Assembly: GCA_036435485.1 (NCBI GenBank)
Contig: CM071597.1
Location: forward strand, 10,905,881-10,969,880
DNA length: 64,000 bases
Direction: 5' to 3'
Source of the DNA: Saposhnikovia divaricata
Lineage: Eukaryota; Streptophyta; Magnoliopsida; Apiales; Apiaceae
Position numbers and translations under genes: made by a program. Shown piece after piece: positions 13,196 through 23,251 of the stretch. Position 1 is the stretch's first letter. Every line of letters starts with the position of its first letter. The notes under the pieces are model-generated. The model did not search any database and was not told the origin of the DNA. It saw only the letters and a list, made by a program, of their open reading frames with translations.

Positions 13196-13208
13196 GGCTC
13201 TGATACCA
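13196..13208 (-). other. tRNA-Met primer-binding site of the Sirevirus-like element
   Basis: On the minus strand TGGTATCAGAGCC lies 2 nt inside the 5' LTR. It is complementary to the 3' end of plant initiator tRNA-Met, the usual primer for copia reverse transcription. Confidence 0.9.
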
Positions 13209-13210
13209 AT

Positions 13211-14689
13211 TGTTAGGTCCAATATGATTGTAGAAGAGGGGGTTGAATACAATCTATATCAATTTCTCAAAATTTATTCGTTAAATAATTTTCACTTAAA
13301 CGAATATTTTGTGCGGAATAAATTGACACGGATTTCAAGTTGAATATAATTGTATATTAACTTGATGTGGTGTTACAAAATCAATACAAACTATTATCAA
13401 GTGTTTAATAACTAATTAGAAAATTCGACATGAACTTTTCTAATTTAGTTAATAAATCTCAAGATAAGTACTAGGAAAATTAATTCGCTAGTAGTACAAG
13501 AATCACAAGTAGACAAGTACTATCGGATAGAATGTTACAAAGATGATGAACTTGAATTTATGTGAATTAATTTGTGCTTGGTGTTCTTGAAGGCTTTGAG
13601 AGAGAATGGCTGTCTTTTTCTTTTTCTTGCTGTTGTATTCTGCACTTTTTTTCTTCTGCTGCTTCTGTCTTGTTTATATAAGTCTGTACTGATTAGATAT
13701 GACTTAAACTGTTTCAAGACCTATTAAATCAGCTGTCAGCATGACTTAATGTTGCTCCAAGACATAATTAAACATTCAGTATGACCTATTTTCTGTCGGT
13801 ATGACTTAGAAAATGTGTCGGTATGACTTAATCTTGAACAGTGCAGTCGGTATGACCTAATCCACTTTTGTCGGTATGACTTAATCACCTTTTAAGAAAT
13901 ATCTGCTTCGGTATGACTTATTTCCTTCAGTATGACCTATTTTCTTTGAGGTCGGTAAGACATATTCCCTTGCAGCAGTCGGTATGACTTAATTCATTTG
14001 CTCGGCATGACTTAACCTTTTATCATGTCGGTATGACTTATCTTAAGTCATACCGAACCAAACTCAGTCATGACATAATCTATTCAGCATTTAATTAAGT
14101 CATATTGATCCTTTTAATTAATTAATGATTAGCTAATTCATGATTAATTGATACAATAATTAACTTAATAAATAAATTAATTCTATTAGAATTAATTCAT
14201 TAATTAAACCAATTAATGATTTATATCAATTACAAATGAATTAAATTAAATCAATAACTAATTAATTTAATTCTCCCAAACCACGGAAAATAATAAAGAA
14301 TTACCACTGACTTATGTTGACGTTCGATGTACTGTCTGGTTCATGAACGACTAACTTCAATGATGCTTCTTCACTTCTGACTTTAAGCTGTGGTTTATTT
14401 CTTCTCTCAATTTTCTTGTACTTTTATTGATTTTCAATCTATCACTTGAAAAATCTCTGTCACTATAAATGAATCCATTCACTTCAATGTTATACTGAGG
14501 CTTGATCAGATACCTGATACGACTTCCAGTGTGAAACATCAAAACTATAGATTGACTTCCTTCTTTCTTCTGACAGATATTGCTTCCTGAGATTCCTGTG
14601 ACAGATCATACGGATATTTACTTATTACAATTTGGTTTAAGTTGATTAGGATCCTCGAACTACAAATAGGCTGATTCATATGCCTTTCA
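13211..14689 (-). repeat. 5' LTR of the Sirevirus-like element
   Basis: Full-length partner of 685-2163, TG...CA termini, flanked on the right by the target duplication CCTCG. It carries the same TCGGTATGACTTA-type array (about 13795-14056) with the perfect 13-bp inverted repeat at 14028-14040 and 14044-14056. As the 5' LTR it should hold the element's promoter, firing leftwards. Confidence 0.95.
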
Positions 14690-15650
14690 CCTCGACCTCA
14701 CTTCACTACAAGGACTTGAAGGAATTTGATTGATACAAGGAGATCTATCGCGCCCTCTTTGTTCTGAAGTCGCCTCTCTCCTTGGTACTTCTTCATCCTC
14801 CAATCTTCATGGTGTCGGCTACTTCTTCTTCCAGCATTACCTTGAGTAGGGGTTTGTTCATATCCAAGGAGCCTCGACCTGTGATCAGGGGGCGCGTTGT
14901 GGATCACCATCTCGAGGAATGGCTCGCTCATGTCCAAGGGGCCTCGACCTGTAATCAGAGGGGGCGCTGTGGATCACGGGGCCTCGATTCCAAGTGCTTC
15001 TCTTTCTTCTGATGCTCAAGGAGTACCATCCTTAGATCGTCGCCACTAAGAGTTCCTTCAAGCTTGAAAAGTCTTTCTTTTCCTTAGCAAGCCTCTCTTC
15101 ATCACATTGAGTCTCACTGGGGGCGCGCCCTGAGCAATGTGCCCTGAGCAATGTGGGTGAGGGGGCGCCCTTTCCTGAACAGCTGGCATCCTACGATCAC
15201 AATTATCTTCACTTGGATGTTCAATAATGGGATCAGAATAATCTAACCTTGGAGGAATCACCAGTTGAAACCTCCTTTCCAGCACTTCACCTTTACGAGA
15301 GCTTTCCTCAGTTTGAAAAGCTTTCCTTGTTCGATGGTGATTTCGTGGAATACTCCGAGATTTTCTCCTACTTCCTTGCTCTTGTTCCTACTGAATCCAA
15401 TCTTTCCCCGAAGTCATTTACAGCAGTTCCCATATGATATAACTGCTCCATTAACTCCATGTTGCTGATAAGAACGGGCGGCTGTCCGCCGGTAGCCGGA
15501 TTTCCACGGTGGTGTGGGGGATCAGAGATCTCTTCCGGAATATAAGTTTCATGACGAGCTTGATTACCCCCAAGCTATCTTCAAAATCATAACCATTTCC
15601 TTCATGAGAGCCTCCACCTTGATTGTGAGACATATCCAAATTTAATCAAG
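14690..15650 (-). pseudogene. Gypsy element: probable N-terminal gag region, decayed
   Basis: Right-hand continuation of the interrupted gypsy element. Several short minus-strand frames (14698-14937, 15058-15285, 15451-15639) look like pieces of one charged, low-complexity N-terminal Gag region, one starting MDMSHNQGGGSHEG. No conserved domain can be named and the frames do not join cleanly, so the start of gag is uncertain. AGGGCGCGCCCT-type palindromes occur here too (near 15121). Confidence 0.4.
14845..14997. repeat. Gypsy leader repeat, copy 1 (about 150 bp)
   Basis: Contains twice the unit TCCAAGG..CCTCGACCTG followed by a CAGGGGGCGC-like stretch and GTGGATCAC. The same two-unit block recurs at 17187-17335 with small changes. 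It is internal to the gypsy element and its role is unknown. Confidence 0.75.
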
Positions 15651-18600
15651 ATACTATCAAGTGGATTGATGACTTTAGAATTCGGGAAGCTGTATCCATC
15701 ATATCTAAGAGAATTGCTTCAAAAGGATTTGGTGATGGAGGGCGCATCCTCAAAAGAGGGAAGGCTAGCATGCTTACAAGAAAAAGTTCCGCAATGCATC
15801 TTCTACCCGAGGGCGCATCCTCCATTGTACGAGAACTATTCAAACTCGCCCTTCAGGGCGCGCCCTACAGGCATAATCTTGCATTCTTGAAAAAGTTGAA
15901 AATTTCACTCAACTAAGACTAGGGAAAGTGTACATGGACTACCCCCCTAGACTAGGAGGTAATTAATTTACCTTGTACTCTACTATTCAGGCATTGCTCT
16001 ACTTCAATCAGCTTCTAGTAGAAAGAGTGCATTCTCCGATCACGGGCTACATCAAATCTCATCCCATGAAGGGGCATCTCAAAATGAGGCATCCTATGAA
16101 TAACATCTCTCGAAGAGGCATCTCACTAGGAGGCATCAAATAAAGGGCATCTCAAGAAGAGGCATCCCACAAGGAGGCATCCTATGAAAGGCATCTCACG
16201 AAGAGGCATCCCCGTGGGGGTATTCCGCTGTTCACACAAATTGTCAAGAAATACATGTATATGTAGGGCTAGGGAGGTGCATCAGTACTACCCCCCAGCA
16301 TCAGAATATCATTCCTTAAAGGAGCATCTCTTAAAGAGGCATCCCAAAAGGGGAATTTTAAGAAGTGCTGATAGAGTTGTCGAGGGCGTGCCCTGTTGCT
16401 TAGGGCGCGCCCTATATGGACGAGGGAAATGAAAAAGTCCCTTCTAATCCGGATGAACATCATGATGAATACTTCGTTTTAGAACGTCGTTCTCTTATGT
16501 AGAGGGGCTCACTCATGACCTTGGGGCCTCAACCTGCCTATCAGGGGGCACAAGCTAAGGTTCATGGGGCTGCACCTCAATACAATTTTTCTCCAAACAA
16601 AATATAATTTGTGGATCGTAGCGATCATACTTGTAGACGAAGCCATAATATGATGCTAATATGCTCAGGGTGCACCTTGAGGCCTATCACTCAGATCATT
16701 GAAGATGTGAGGGGCTCACTCACGACCTTGGGGCCATAACCCGATGATCAGGGGGCACACTCTGTGGTTCGTGGGGACACAACTCAACAGCTTCTTTCCT
16801 TCTAGAGTCCAAGTAGTAAATTATCCTCGTAGGTACTGGAGTCCGCTTAAGCATTTACATTTTCCTTGAGGGCGCGCCCTAGTCGGAAAGGTCCTCTGAG
16901 GGAGAGTTCCTTAAGGGTGCGTCCTATGTTGGAGGATTTTCCTAAAGTTGCGAATTTCCTTGAAGCTGAGTCCTGATGTAGAGCATTTCCCTGGGGTTGA
17001 GGATTCTCACCCTATCTTCCACTAGTTGTACTATAAGAAATCATGAGAACATTCATAGGGCCTCTCTCTCTCTAAAGGGCGCGCCCTTAGCAACAGGTCA
17101 AGGACTATTCCTCACTTGGTGATTAAGCCAAACAATGTCATTCCTACTTCTTTGGCTTCATTATCTTCCAACGAAATCTCGATGCAGGGTTCTCTCGTGT
17201 CCAAGGGGCCTCGACCTGTAATCAGGGGGCGCGTGCTATGGATCATGACCTCGAGGAAGGGCTCGCTCATGTCCAAGGGGCCTCGACCTGTAATCAAGGG
17301 GCACGCGCTGTGGATCACGGGGCCACGATTCCAAGTTCTCTTTTTTCTAGCTAGGCAAACCCCTGTAGGCCTTCTCATTAGGAAAACCCATGGAGGCCTT
17401 CACACCAGGTGAACCCCTGTAACTTTATACATGCAATAAATATATAGAGTAAAATAATATAGAGGTTGTATATTACCTGGAGGCGCGCCCAGTCAGGGGA
17501 AGGCGCGCTTCTTAATAGTCTTCTGAGGCATGCTCTGTTTGAATTAGCAAAACTCACCATTTGCAGCTTTCCCTTCTATATCATCTTTCATGGGTACGCC
17601 CTGTGGCGCGTCCTGGCAGTGCGCCCTTGATAAGAGATGCTGTGCCTTTTTAAAAAATCTTTGAAGCTTCTATTGACGTGACCTCCTTCCCTTGAGCGCG
17701 CCCTGTCAGAGGGAGGCGCGCCTCTCAAACATATTTGAAACTTTTCTCTTATATGGTAGCCCTCCTTTAAAAACCTAGGGGCGCGCCTTGAGAGATGATG
17801 AGAGATGAATATGTAGCTCCTTATAAAATTAGGTTGTTCAGACCTTTTTGTATGCTTCTCCACTTGAAAGTAAAATACTAGTAGGCGCCCCTTGGGATAA
17901 AGATGCAACTCCTGACAATCATATCTCATATGCGTAAGACTCCATCTCCATATGTTTGCATCCCAACTTTCTCATGTGCTAACCTTTACCATAACCTCCT
18001 CAGAATAGGATGTGGATTTCATCCTAAACCAATTACCAATAGGTTTCCCAAACTAAGTAGAATTCTGCATTGAAAATTCGTAGTTGTCTTTTCTCTCCAG
18101 TTTCGGACTGATTCTAGCCAAATTCTTCAGATTGTAACACCTTGGATAAGCTTCGCGTGGCTGTAAAATAAGATATGACCCAAACAATGTAGGTAGCGCG
18201 TGCAGCACAATACATACGAATTTTCTTATATTTTAACTCCAAGATCGATGACCCATCATCAATTAAGCCATACTTGAGACCACATCTTTCGAACCATGAT
18301 TAGAATCGTAACCTGGAGGAGGCACCCTGGAGATAAGGGCGTGTTTAGTCATTGAATTCGCCCAGAACTTGTTGGAAATCACCTGAACCTTAGATACCAC
18401 CCTTAGGGCGCGCCCTGAGATTTCTTGAGGATGCATCCTGATAGTGAGGGCGCGTCCTAATGATGAGGACGAGATCTTGATAATTGCGCCTTCTTGGAAC
18501 ATCCTTCTTGGAATCATATTCGGAATCTCCCCTTGAAAAACCTAGTTCAAAGCTGCTGATCGGAAATCACCGCTTTCGAGCATAACCGGAACCATTTTTT

Positions 18601-18823
18601 TGCAGCAACAGCCTGAAAATCAGTTCTAGAACCATCTTTGACATCACAATCGCCTTCGGATCTTGTTCGACCCCCTGCAAGAAATCGCCATCCTTGGATC
18701 TTCTCCGCTGCTGCAGATCTGCAACCCTATCGAGGGTTATTCCTTAGATCTTATTTGATGCTTCATAAGAACCTTCATCGTGATGAGAAATCCATCCTCC
18801 TTGGATTATGATCTTGATCAGCA
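15651..18823 (-). other. Long 5' leader of the gypsy element, GC-palindrome rich
   Basis: About 3.2 kb without a credible long frame. AGGGCGCGCCCT or one-off variants recur (near 15853, 16400, 16868, 17080, 17480, 17715, 17780, 18406). Between 16060 and 16350 a GGCATC(T/C)C-type short motif repeats, and GGGGCTCACTCA...CTTGGGGCC blocks recur near 16503 and 16710. Short frames in both strands are artefacts of this composition. Leaders this long are known in Tat/Ogre-like elements, which is why I lean to that lineage. Confidence 0.5.
17187..17335. repeat. Gypsy leader repeat, copy 2 (about 150 bp)
   Basis: Second copy of the block at 14845-14997, in the same orientation. It again has two internal units carrying CCAAGGGGCCTCGACCTG, each followed by ATGGATCA or GTGGATCA. 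Confidence 0.75.
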
Positions 18824-18844
18824 CCCCTCCTTCTAGCGCTAATT
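18824..18844 (-). other. Probable primer-binding site of the gypsy element
   Basis: Immediately inside the LTR the minus strand reads AATTAGCGCTAGAAGGAGG. This resembles the TGGCGC-type starts seen next to 5' LTRs of plant gypsy elements, but I cannot name the tRNA with certainty. Confidence 0.5.
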
Positions 18845-19862
18845 TGTTGACGGAGAAATTTGGTAACAACAAAGTTTGAGGTTCGTCGCCGGAATAAAGA
18901 TCTATGACGGTGGTTCTTCGCCGGAAAAATCACCGGAGTGTGGTGGCTGTGATGAATTGGGGGCTGAGATTGAGAGGGTTTTGGTGGTGGCTCGTAGAGC
19001 TCTTCGCTTCCATCCCCCTCAATTTGCCTACGTACGTCTATATTTATAGAGGATCAAGCCCACGTAGTTCTTGGAGAGCAAAAAACCCAATTGGGCTTGG
19101 ATTGTTGGTCTAGCTTCCGGAATGTTCTACTATGAGGCCTAACCACAAAGGCCCAAGGCTCACCCAAGATCTCAAGACTTCACGGATAAGGAAACTTCCC
19201 CCGTCGAGGACTAGTCCTTTCCGCTACCAGCTATTTCTTGATTTCAAGGGTGCAGGTATATCCATGGTTTACCCCAAGTGCAGAACGCATCCTTGTCCCC
19301 CGAATGAGAAGCACCCACCAGATATCAGGACAAGTGATCCAGAGCTTTTGGGTGCAAAGTACAGGATTACTCCGAAGTTCCCCAATGAGAGCGCGCCCAT
19401 TGAATACAGGAACAGAGCTCCCAAAGCACACACCAGAAAGTCCCCATCTTTCCACCTTAGGGCGCGCCCTTAGTGTTTAAGAAGGGTCCTTATATCCAGG
19501 CATACCCCTGGAGGCCTTCTGCAACGGACATCCCCCTCCTGAGATACGACAGGAGGGAATTCTTCAACAACTCTTGGAAAACCAGCTTTAGTAGAAATAT
19601 TCAACATAATTTTATCACTAAGGGCGCACCCTCCTTGTAGGGAAGGACAGGGCGCGGCCTAATTTCTTGTAAAACTAACAAACATCCTTTTTGACTGCTT
19701 TTATGTCTCTCAGGGCGCGCCATCCACGTACGGGAGGTGAGGGCGCGTCCTCCTTCTATGAATCTTCACCAAAACCCTAATTTATCCTGAAAATCCCCAA
19801 ATTGAATCCGTATCTGACCCGAATCCATTTTAGAATACCCGAACCGAATTTTGGGCATAACA
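18845..19862 (-). repeat. 5' LTR of the gypsy element (1018 bp)
   Basis: Read on the minus strand it begins TGTTATGCCC and ends CCGTCAACA, giving TG...CA ends with the TGTT/AACA inverted tetranucleotide. It contains a TATA box (19041-19048) and several GGGCGCGCCCT-type palindromes (near 19459 and 19715). The partner LTR lies outside the window, so the boundaries are inferred from termini, the primer-like sequence and loss of the repeat composition beyond 19862. Confidence 0.7.
19041..19048 (-). promoter_or_regulatory. TATA box in the gypsy LTR
   Basis: Minus-strand TATAAATA about 200 bp from the inner end of the LTR. This placement gives a usual U3-R-U5 division with transcription running left into the leader. 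Confidence 0.55.
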
Positions 19863-22083
19863 TTAACGATTAAAAATGCGCGTTGGCAAACGTGTTCAAG
19901 GAAAATGGAAATAGTTTTTTCGGACAAGGGAGTAGTAGTAATAGATTTTCATGGCAGACTTTTCAGCTTTTAAAATGCACTAAGCTTTTACTTTCAACAC
20001 AAAGTGATAAACATGCACTGCATGTGATAAGTTAGAACCTGTGCATATTTGTGTACTCTTTAAATTATATACTTATGCTAAATGGGTCATTATTCTAGAG
20101 AGTAACTCCTTATATAGAGAATATGAGAGAATCAATCTAAACCATTTATTTCCATTTATTTCTTAGGGCCCCGCCAGGGGCACCTTCACAAAAAAGTCTT
20201 ATAATTCTACCCTCTATCTATTTATAAAAAAAATTACAAAAAAAAAAAGTTTTAAATTTTTTTTTAAAAATGATGACATGGCAATAGTTTTTTTAATTTT
20301 TTAAAAAAATTTAATTTTTTTTTATTTTTTGATAAATGGATAGAGGATAGAATTATAAGATTTTTTTGTAAAAGATCCCTGCCAGGGACCTTATATAAAG
20401 GGCAATTTTAATACATTTTAAGTGATTTTCTCATATTCTCCATATGTAATAAATTCTCTCTAGAAGGGGACTCATGCTAAATGTTAAAAGATGGTATACC
20501 ATAAGAATAAAAAAATGAGCTCTAATAAAATTATATAATATAGTCCTTGTTAATAAGTATAATGATAATAAAGAGAGTGAAAAAATCAAGAAGCACCGGA
20601 ACGGCAATAAGATGCTGATTCTTTGTGTTTGTAAAGATTCGGAGTTCAATTTCTATGTCATATATCTTCGATTTAAAAAGTTAAATTATTTCAGTGAAAA
20701 AGAAAGAAAAAGGACCAGAAAGTGCGCGGTCTTGATTTAAGTGTGGTGGTTATATTTGAATTTTTTAAGCTAAGATAGTTGTAAGTACTTGATTTTTTGA
20801 GCAAAAAGAATGGACCTTTCAAGGTTTCACCTACTCCGCTGACAGCGATGCATATTTTTTTCCCCACCAAAATTCAGAATTATTATCATCATTGTTTGAC
20901 ATGTTGTCACGTTCTACGACTCCCAAATTACTATTTCCATCTCATTTCAAATGTTTCTTTTAATTTTTTAATAATCAAATTGATTAATGTTTAATTAAAT
21001 ATTAAAAAATATTTAATTATTTTTGAAAATTAAAAATTGTATTGTAACTTAAATTATATGTACTTTTTAATGATAATAATTTTTTTTCTTAATTATTTAA
21101 TGCATATAAATTTTAAGTAAACTTTGATCAATTTGGTCAATCGAAAATAGAAACATGAATTTTGGAACCGAGAAAATACAAAACATTATCATCTATTAAT
21201 TTCTATATCTATGTAATTCTTATCAAGGACTCAAGGTTTATATTTCAACCAATCCTTGGTTACTTGATGTCCTTCGTTCTTGAAAACTGCGTTCTTCCCC
21301 TGCTCCGTCGTAAGTACGTTATTAAGATTACAGTTTTTCTAATACGTATTCAAGAACACATAATAAAAATTTAGTTGACATTTTGTAATTGGTTTACTTT
21401 CATTAATGATAATGGGCTCTTCCTACATCCACAAAAATTTCACTAATTAGATTTACCAACTCATAAAAAAATATAAAAAATGGTTATTAGAGTATTCACT
21501 TGGACATTAATACCCAATTAATGTGTACCCTTAAGATTATTGTTGAACACGAAATTTAAGAAAAAAGAATAAAGTAAAATAAAATAAAATAAATGGATAT
21601 AAGTTAGTGATATTTAATAATATTGATATAAAACCCATTTAATTTTAAAAATGTTAACAAATGAAGGAGACGTTCCAAAATAGAATATGTTAATTTTGGT
21701 TTATTTCCTATGAAGAATGGATGGTACTAATTTTGGTTTATTTCTTGTAAAAAATGGTTTTTCTGGAGCTAAAAATGGTTGAGTTGCATAGAGAAAATAA
21801 ACATTTAAAAAATGATTTACCATAGACTTTGATTTCGAATTCATTTGCTACAATTCACCAGTTTTAAGTTATTTTCTGTTTTGGGTGAGATTAGATAAAT
21901 CAATTTCATATACCAAAATTTTGGTAGTACATAAAATATTCTGTTATTACAAGAGTTGGGTTATCAACTTTTAAAATCTTTTTACTTAATGTTTGGTGTA
22001 GATACTCCATTACTCCTACATAATGTACAGAACACTTGCATAACTAATTAAATCAAATCATACCGACTTTATAGTGCAGATTA
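19863..22083. other. AT-rich intergenic spacer
   Basis: No convincing gene on either strand. Apart from the MITE at 20166-20390 I recognise nothing; it has poly-A/T runs and a few short chance frames. Confidence 0.6.
20166..20390. mobile_element. PIF/Harbinger-type MITE (225 bp)
   Basis: Terminal inverted repeats of about 45 bp: left end GGGCCCCGCCAGGGGCACC, right end (reverse complement) GGTCCCTGGCAGGGATC. Both continue into ACAAAAAA..TCTTATAATTCTA with about 80 percent identity. Flanked by TTA on both sides (20163-20165 and 20391-20393), the 3-bp target duplication of PIF/Harbinger elements. The whole element can fold into one long hairpin. No coding capacity. Confidence 0.8.
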
Positions 22084-22100
22084 AGAGGGTGTTTGGGATT

Positions 22101-22926
22101 ACTTAAAATAAGTTACTTTTGATTTTGATAAAATGTGAGTGAAAGTGTTTAATGCTTGCTTGTGTGTGTGATATATAACTAATATGTGTGTTAGTATATT
22201 AGTAAAAACAATGTAAGAGAAAACAAAAACTCTTGTATTGCTTGTATTTGCTTGATATTACAATGGAGACAATGATTCAATATATAGGAAATTATACACT
22301 AAGAGCATTCACATCTCATCCCCCATCCCCAACCCCATCCTTATAATTTGAGGATTTGTCCAACTTTTCTTCTAAAACACTCCTCCATCCCATTCCCCAT
22401 TTTGGGGTTTGATTTAGGGACCAAAGTTTGAGTCCCCATATTTAGGGACCAAAGTTGATGCCTCATCCCCATCCTCATACACTATCTCTCCTCATATAAT
22501 AATATTAAATTGTACTTAAAATAAGTTACTTTTGACTTTGGTAAAATGTGAGTGAAAGTGTTTAATGCTTGCTTGTGTGTGTGATATATAACTAATATGT
22601 GTGTTAGTATATTAGTAAAAACAATGTAAGAGAAAACAAAAACTCTTGTATTGCTTGTATTTGCTTGATATTACAATGGAGACAACGATTCAATATATAG
22701 GAAATTATACACTAAGAGCATTCACATCTCATCCCCCATCCCCAACCCCATCCTTATAATTTGAGGATTTGTCCAACTTTTCTTCTAAAACACTCCTCCA
22801 TCCCATTCCCCATTTTGGGGTTTGATTTAGGGACCAAAGTTTGAGTCCCCATATTTAGGGACCAAAGTTGATGCCTCATCCCCATCCTCATACACTATCT
22901 CTCCTCATATAATAATATTAAATTGT
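22101..22926. repeat. 413-bp tandem duplication across nested-element junction
   Basis: 22101-22513 and 22514-22926 are nearly identical direct copies. Differences include GATTTTGATAAAA versus GACTTTGGTAAAA and AATGATTC versus AACGATTC. Each unit contains hAT-arm sequence, the start of the copia LTR and the first 211 bp of the MITE. The right unit keeps the original GACTT target site, so the left one is the extra copy. Confidence 0.9.
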
Positions 22927-23238
22927 ATTTATAATAGTGGGTGAGTTTTGGTAGTTAAAATTGTAAGTGAAAGAGAGAGAAAGAAGTAATATAAAAAAGA
23001 ATATAGGGATAGGGGAATGGAAAATGGGGAATGGGATGTAGAAACTTTTTGATAATTTTGGGGATTTACTATTTTTATTTGGGAATTTACTATTTTTAGT
23101 AAGTTTTTGGGGTTGGGGATGGGGAATGGGATGTGAATGCTCTAAGTCAGCTAGCTACAGTAATTACTATGAGATCATGGATAATGTCATATTACTATGA
23201 GGTCATGGCTAATGTCATAGTAGGTGAAATATTTAACA
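22539..23238 (-). repeat. 3' LTR of the young copia element, interrupted by a MITE
   Basis: Starts TGGTAAAATG (TGATAAAATG in the other LTR) and ends ATATTTAACA. 22716-23142 is a MITE insertion. Everything else matches 28106-28394 almost perfectly. Confidence 0.9.
22716..23142. mobile_element. PIF/Harbinger-type MITE inside the LTR (427 bp)
   Basis: Ends GAGCATTCACATC and GATGTGAATGCTC form a terminal inverted repeat continuing into a CCCCATCCCCAACCCC / GGGGTTGGGGATGGGG stretch. It is flanked by TAA on both sides (22713-22715 and 23143-23145). The empty site is visible in the other LTR (28294-28304, CACTATGTCAG). GAGCATYCAC-type ends with a TAA duplication are typical of Tourist-like elements. 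The partial copy at 22303-22513 comes from the tandem duplication. Confidence 0.88.
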
Positions 23239-23247
23239 CCCCTCCTC
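23239..23247 (-). other. Polypurine tract of the young copia element
   Basis: Minus-strand GAGGAGGGG directly next to the 3' LTR, the expected plus-strand primer position. Confidence 0.8.
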
Positions 23248-23251
23248 AAAC

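Larger units (their letters stand above)
685..14689 (-). mobile_element. Complete Sirevirus-like Ty1/copia retrotransposon
   Basis: Two direct repeats of 1479 bp (685-2163 and 13211-14689) begin TG and end CA. They flank gag, pol and an additional large downstream frame, all on the minus strand. Target duplication CCTCG is present on both sides. The order gag, protease, integrase, reverse transcriptase, RNase H is that of Ty1/copia, and a long extra frame between pol and the 3' LTR is characteristic of Sireviruses (SIRE/Maximus lineage). The tRNA-Met-type primer site lies next to the 5' LTR and a purine tract next to the 3' LTR. By eye the two LTRs differ at roughly 25-30 positions (about 2 percent), a fairly recent insertion. 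Nonsense codons and frameshifts in gag, pol and the third frame make it non-autonomous now. Confidence 0.92.
1..19862 (-). mobile_element. Ty3/gypsy-type LTR retrotransposon, 5' portion, interrupted by a copia insertion
   Basis: The outer element reads right to left: 5' LTR (18845-19862), primer-binding-type sequence (about 18824-18844), a long leader, then gag, which continues past the left edge. Nucleotides 1-684 and 14690-19862 belong to it; 685-14689 is a later copia insertion. Both parts share the palindrome AGGGCGCGCCCT, and the insertion is bracketed by the 5-bp duplication CCTCG (680-684 and 14690-14694), so they were once contiguous. The gypsy assignment rests on the gag remnant at 1-534. 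Protease, reverse transcriptase and integrase should lie left of the window. The Tat-like lineage is an inference from the long leader and the sequence next to the LTR. Outer flank at the right is TTAAC (19863-19867), the predicted target duplication. Confidence 0.75.

Noticed and set aside
17588..17929. A 113-codon minus-strand frame in the gypsy leader
   Set aside because: No recognisable domain, and it spans repeated GC palindromes.
19132..19473. A 113-codon plus-strand frame
   Set aside because: It is antisense within the gypsy LTR, a by-product of GC-rich palindromes.
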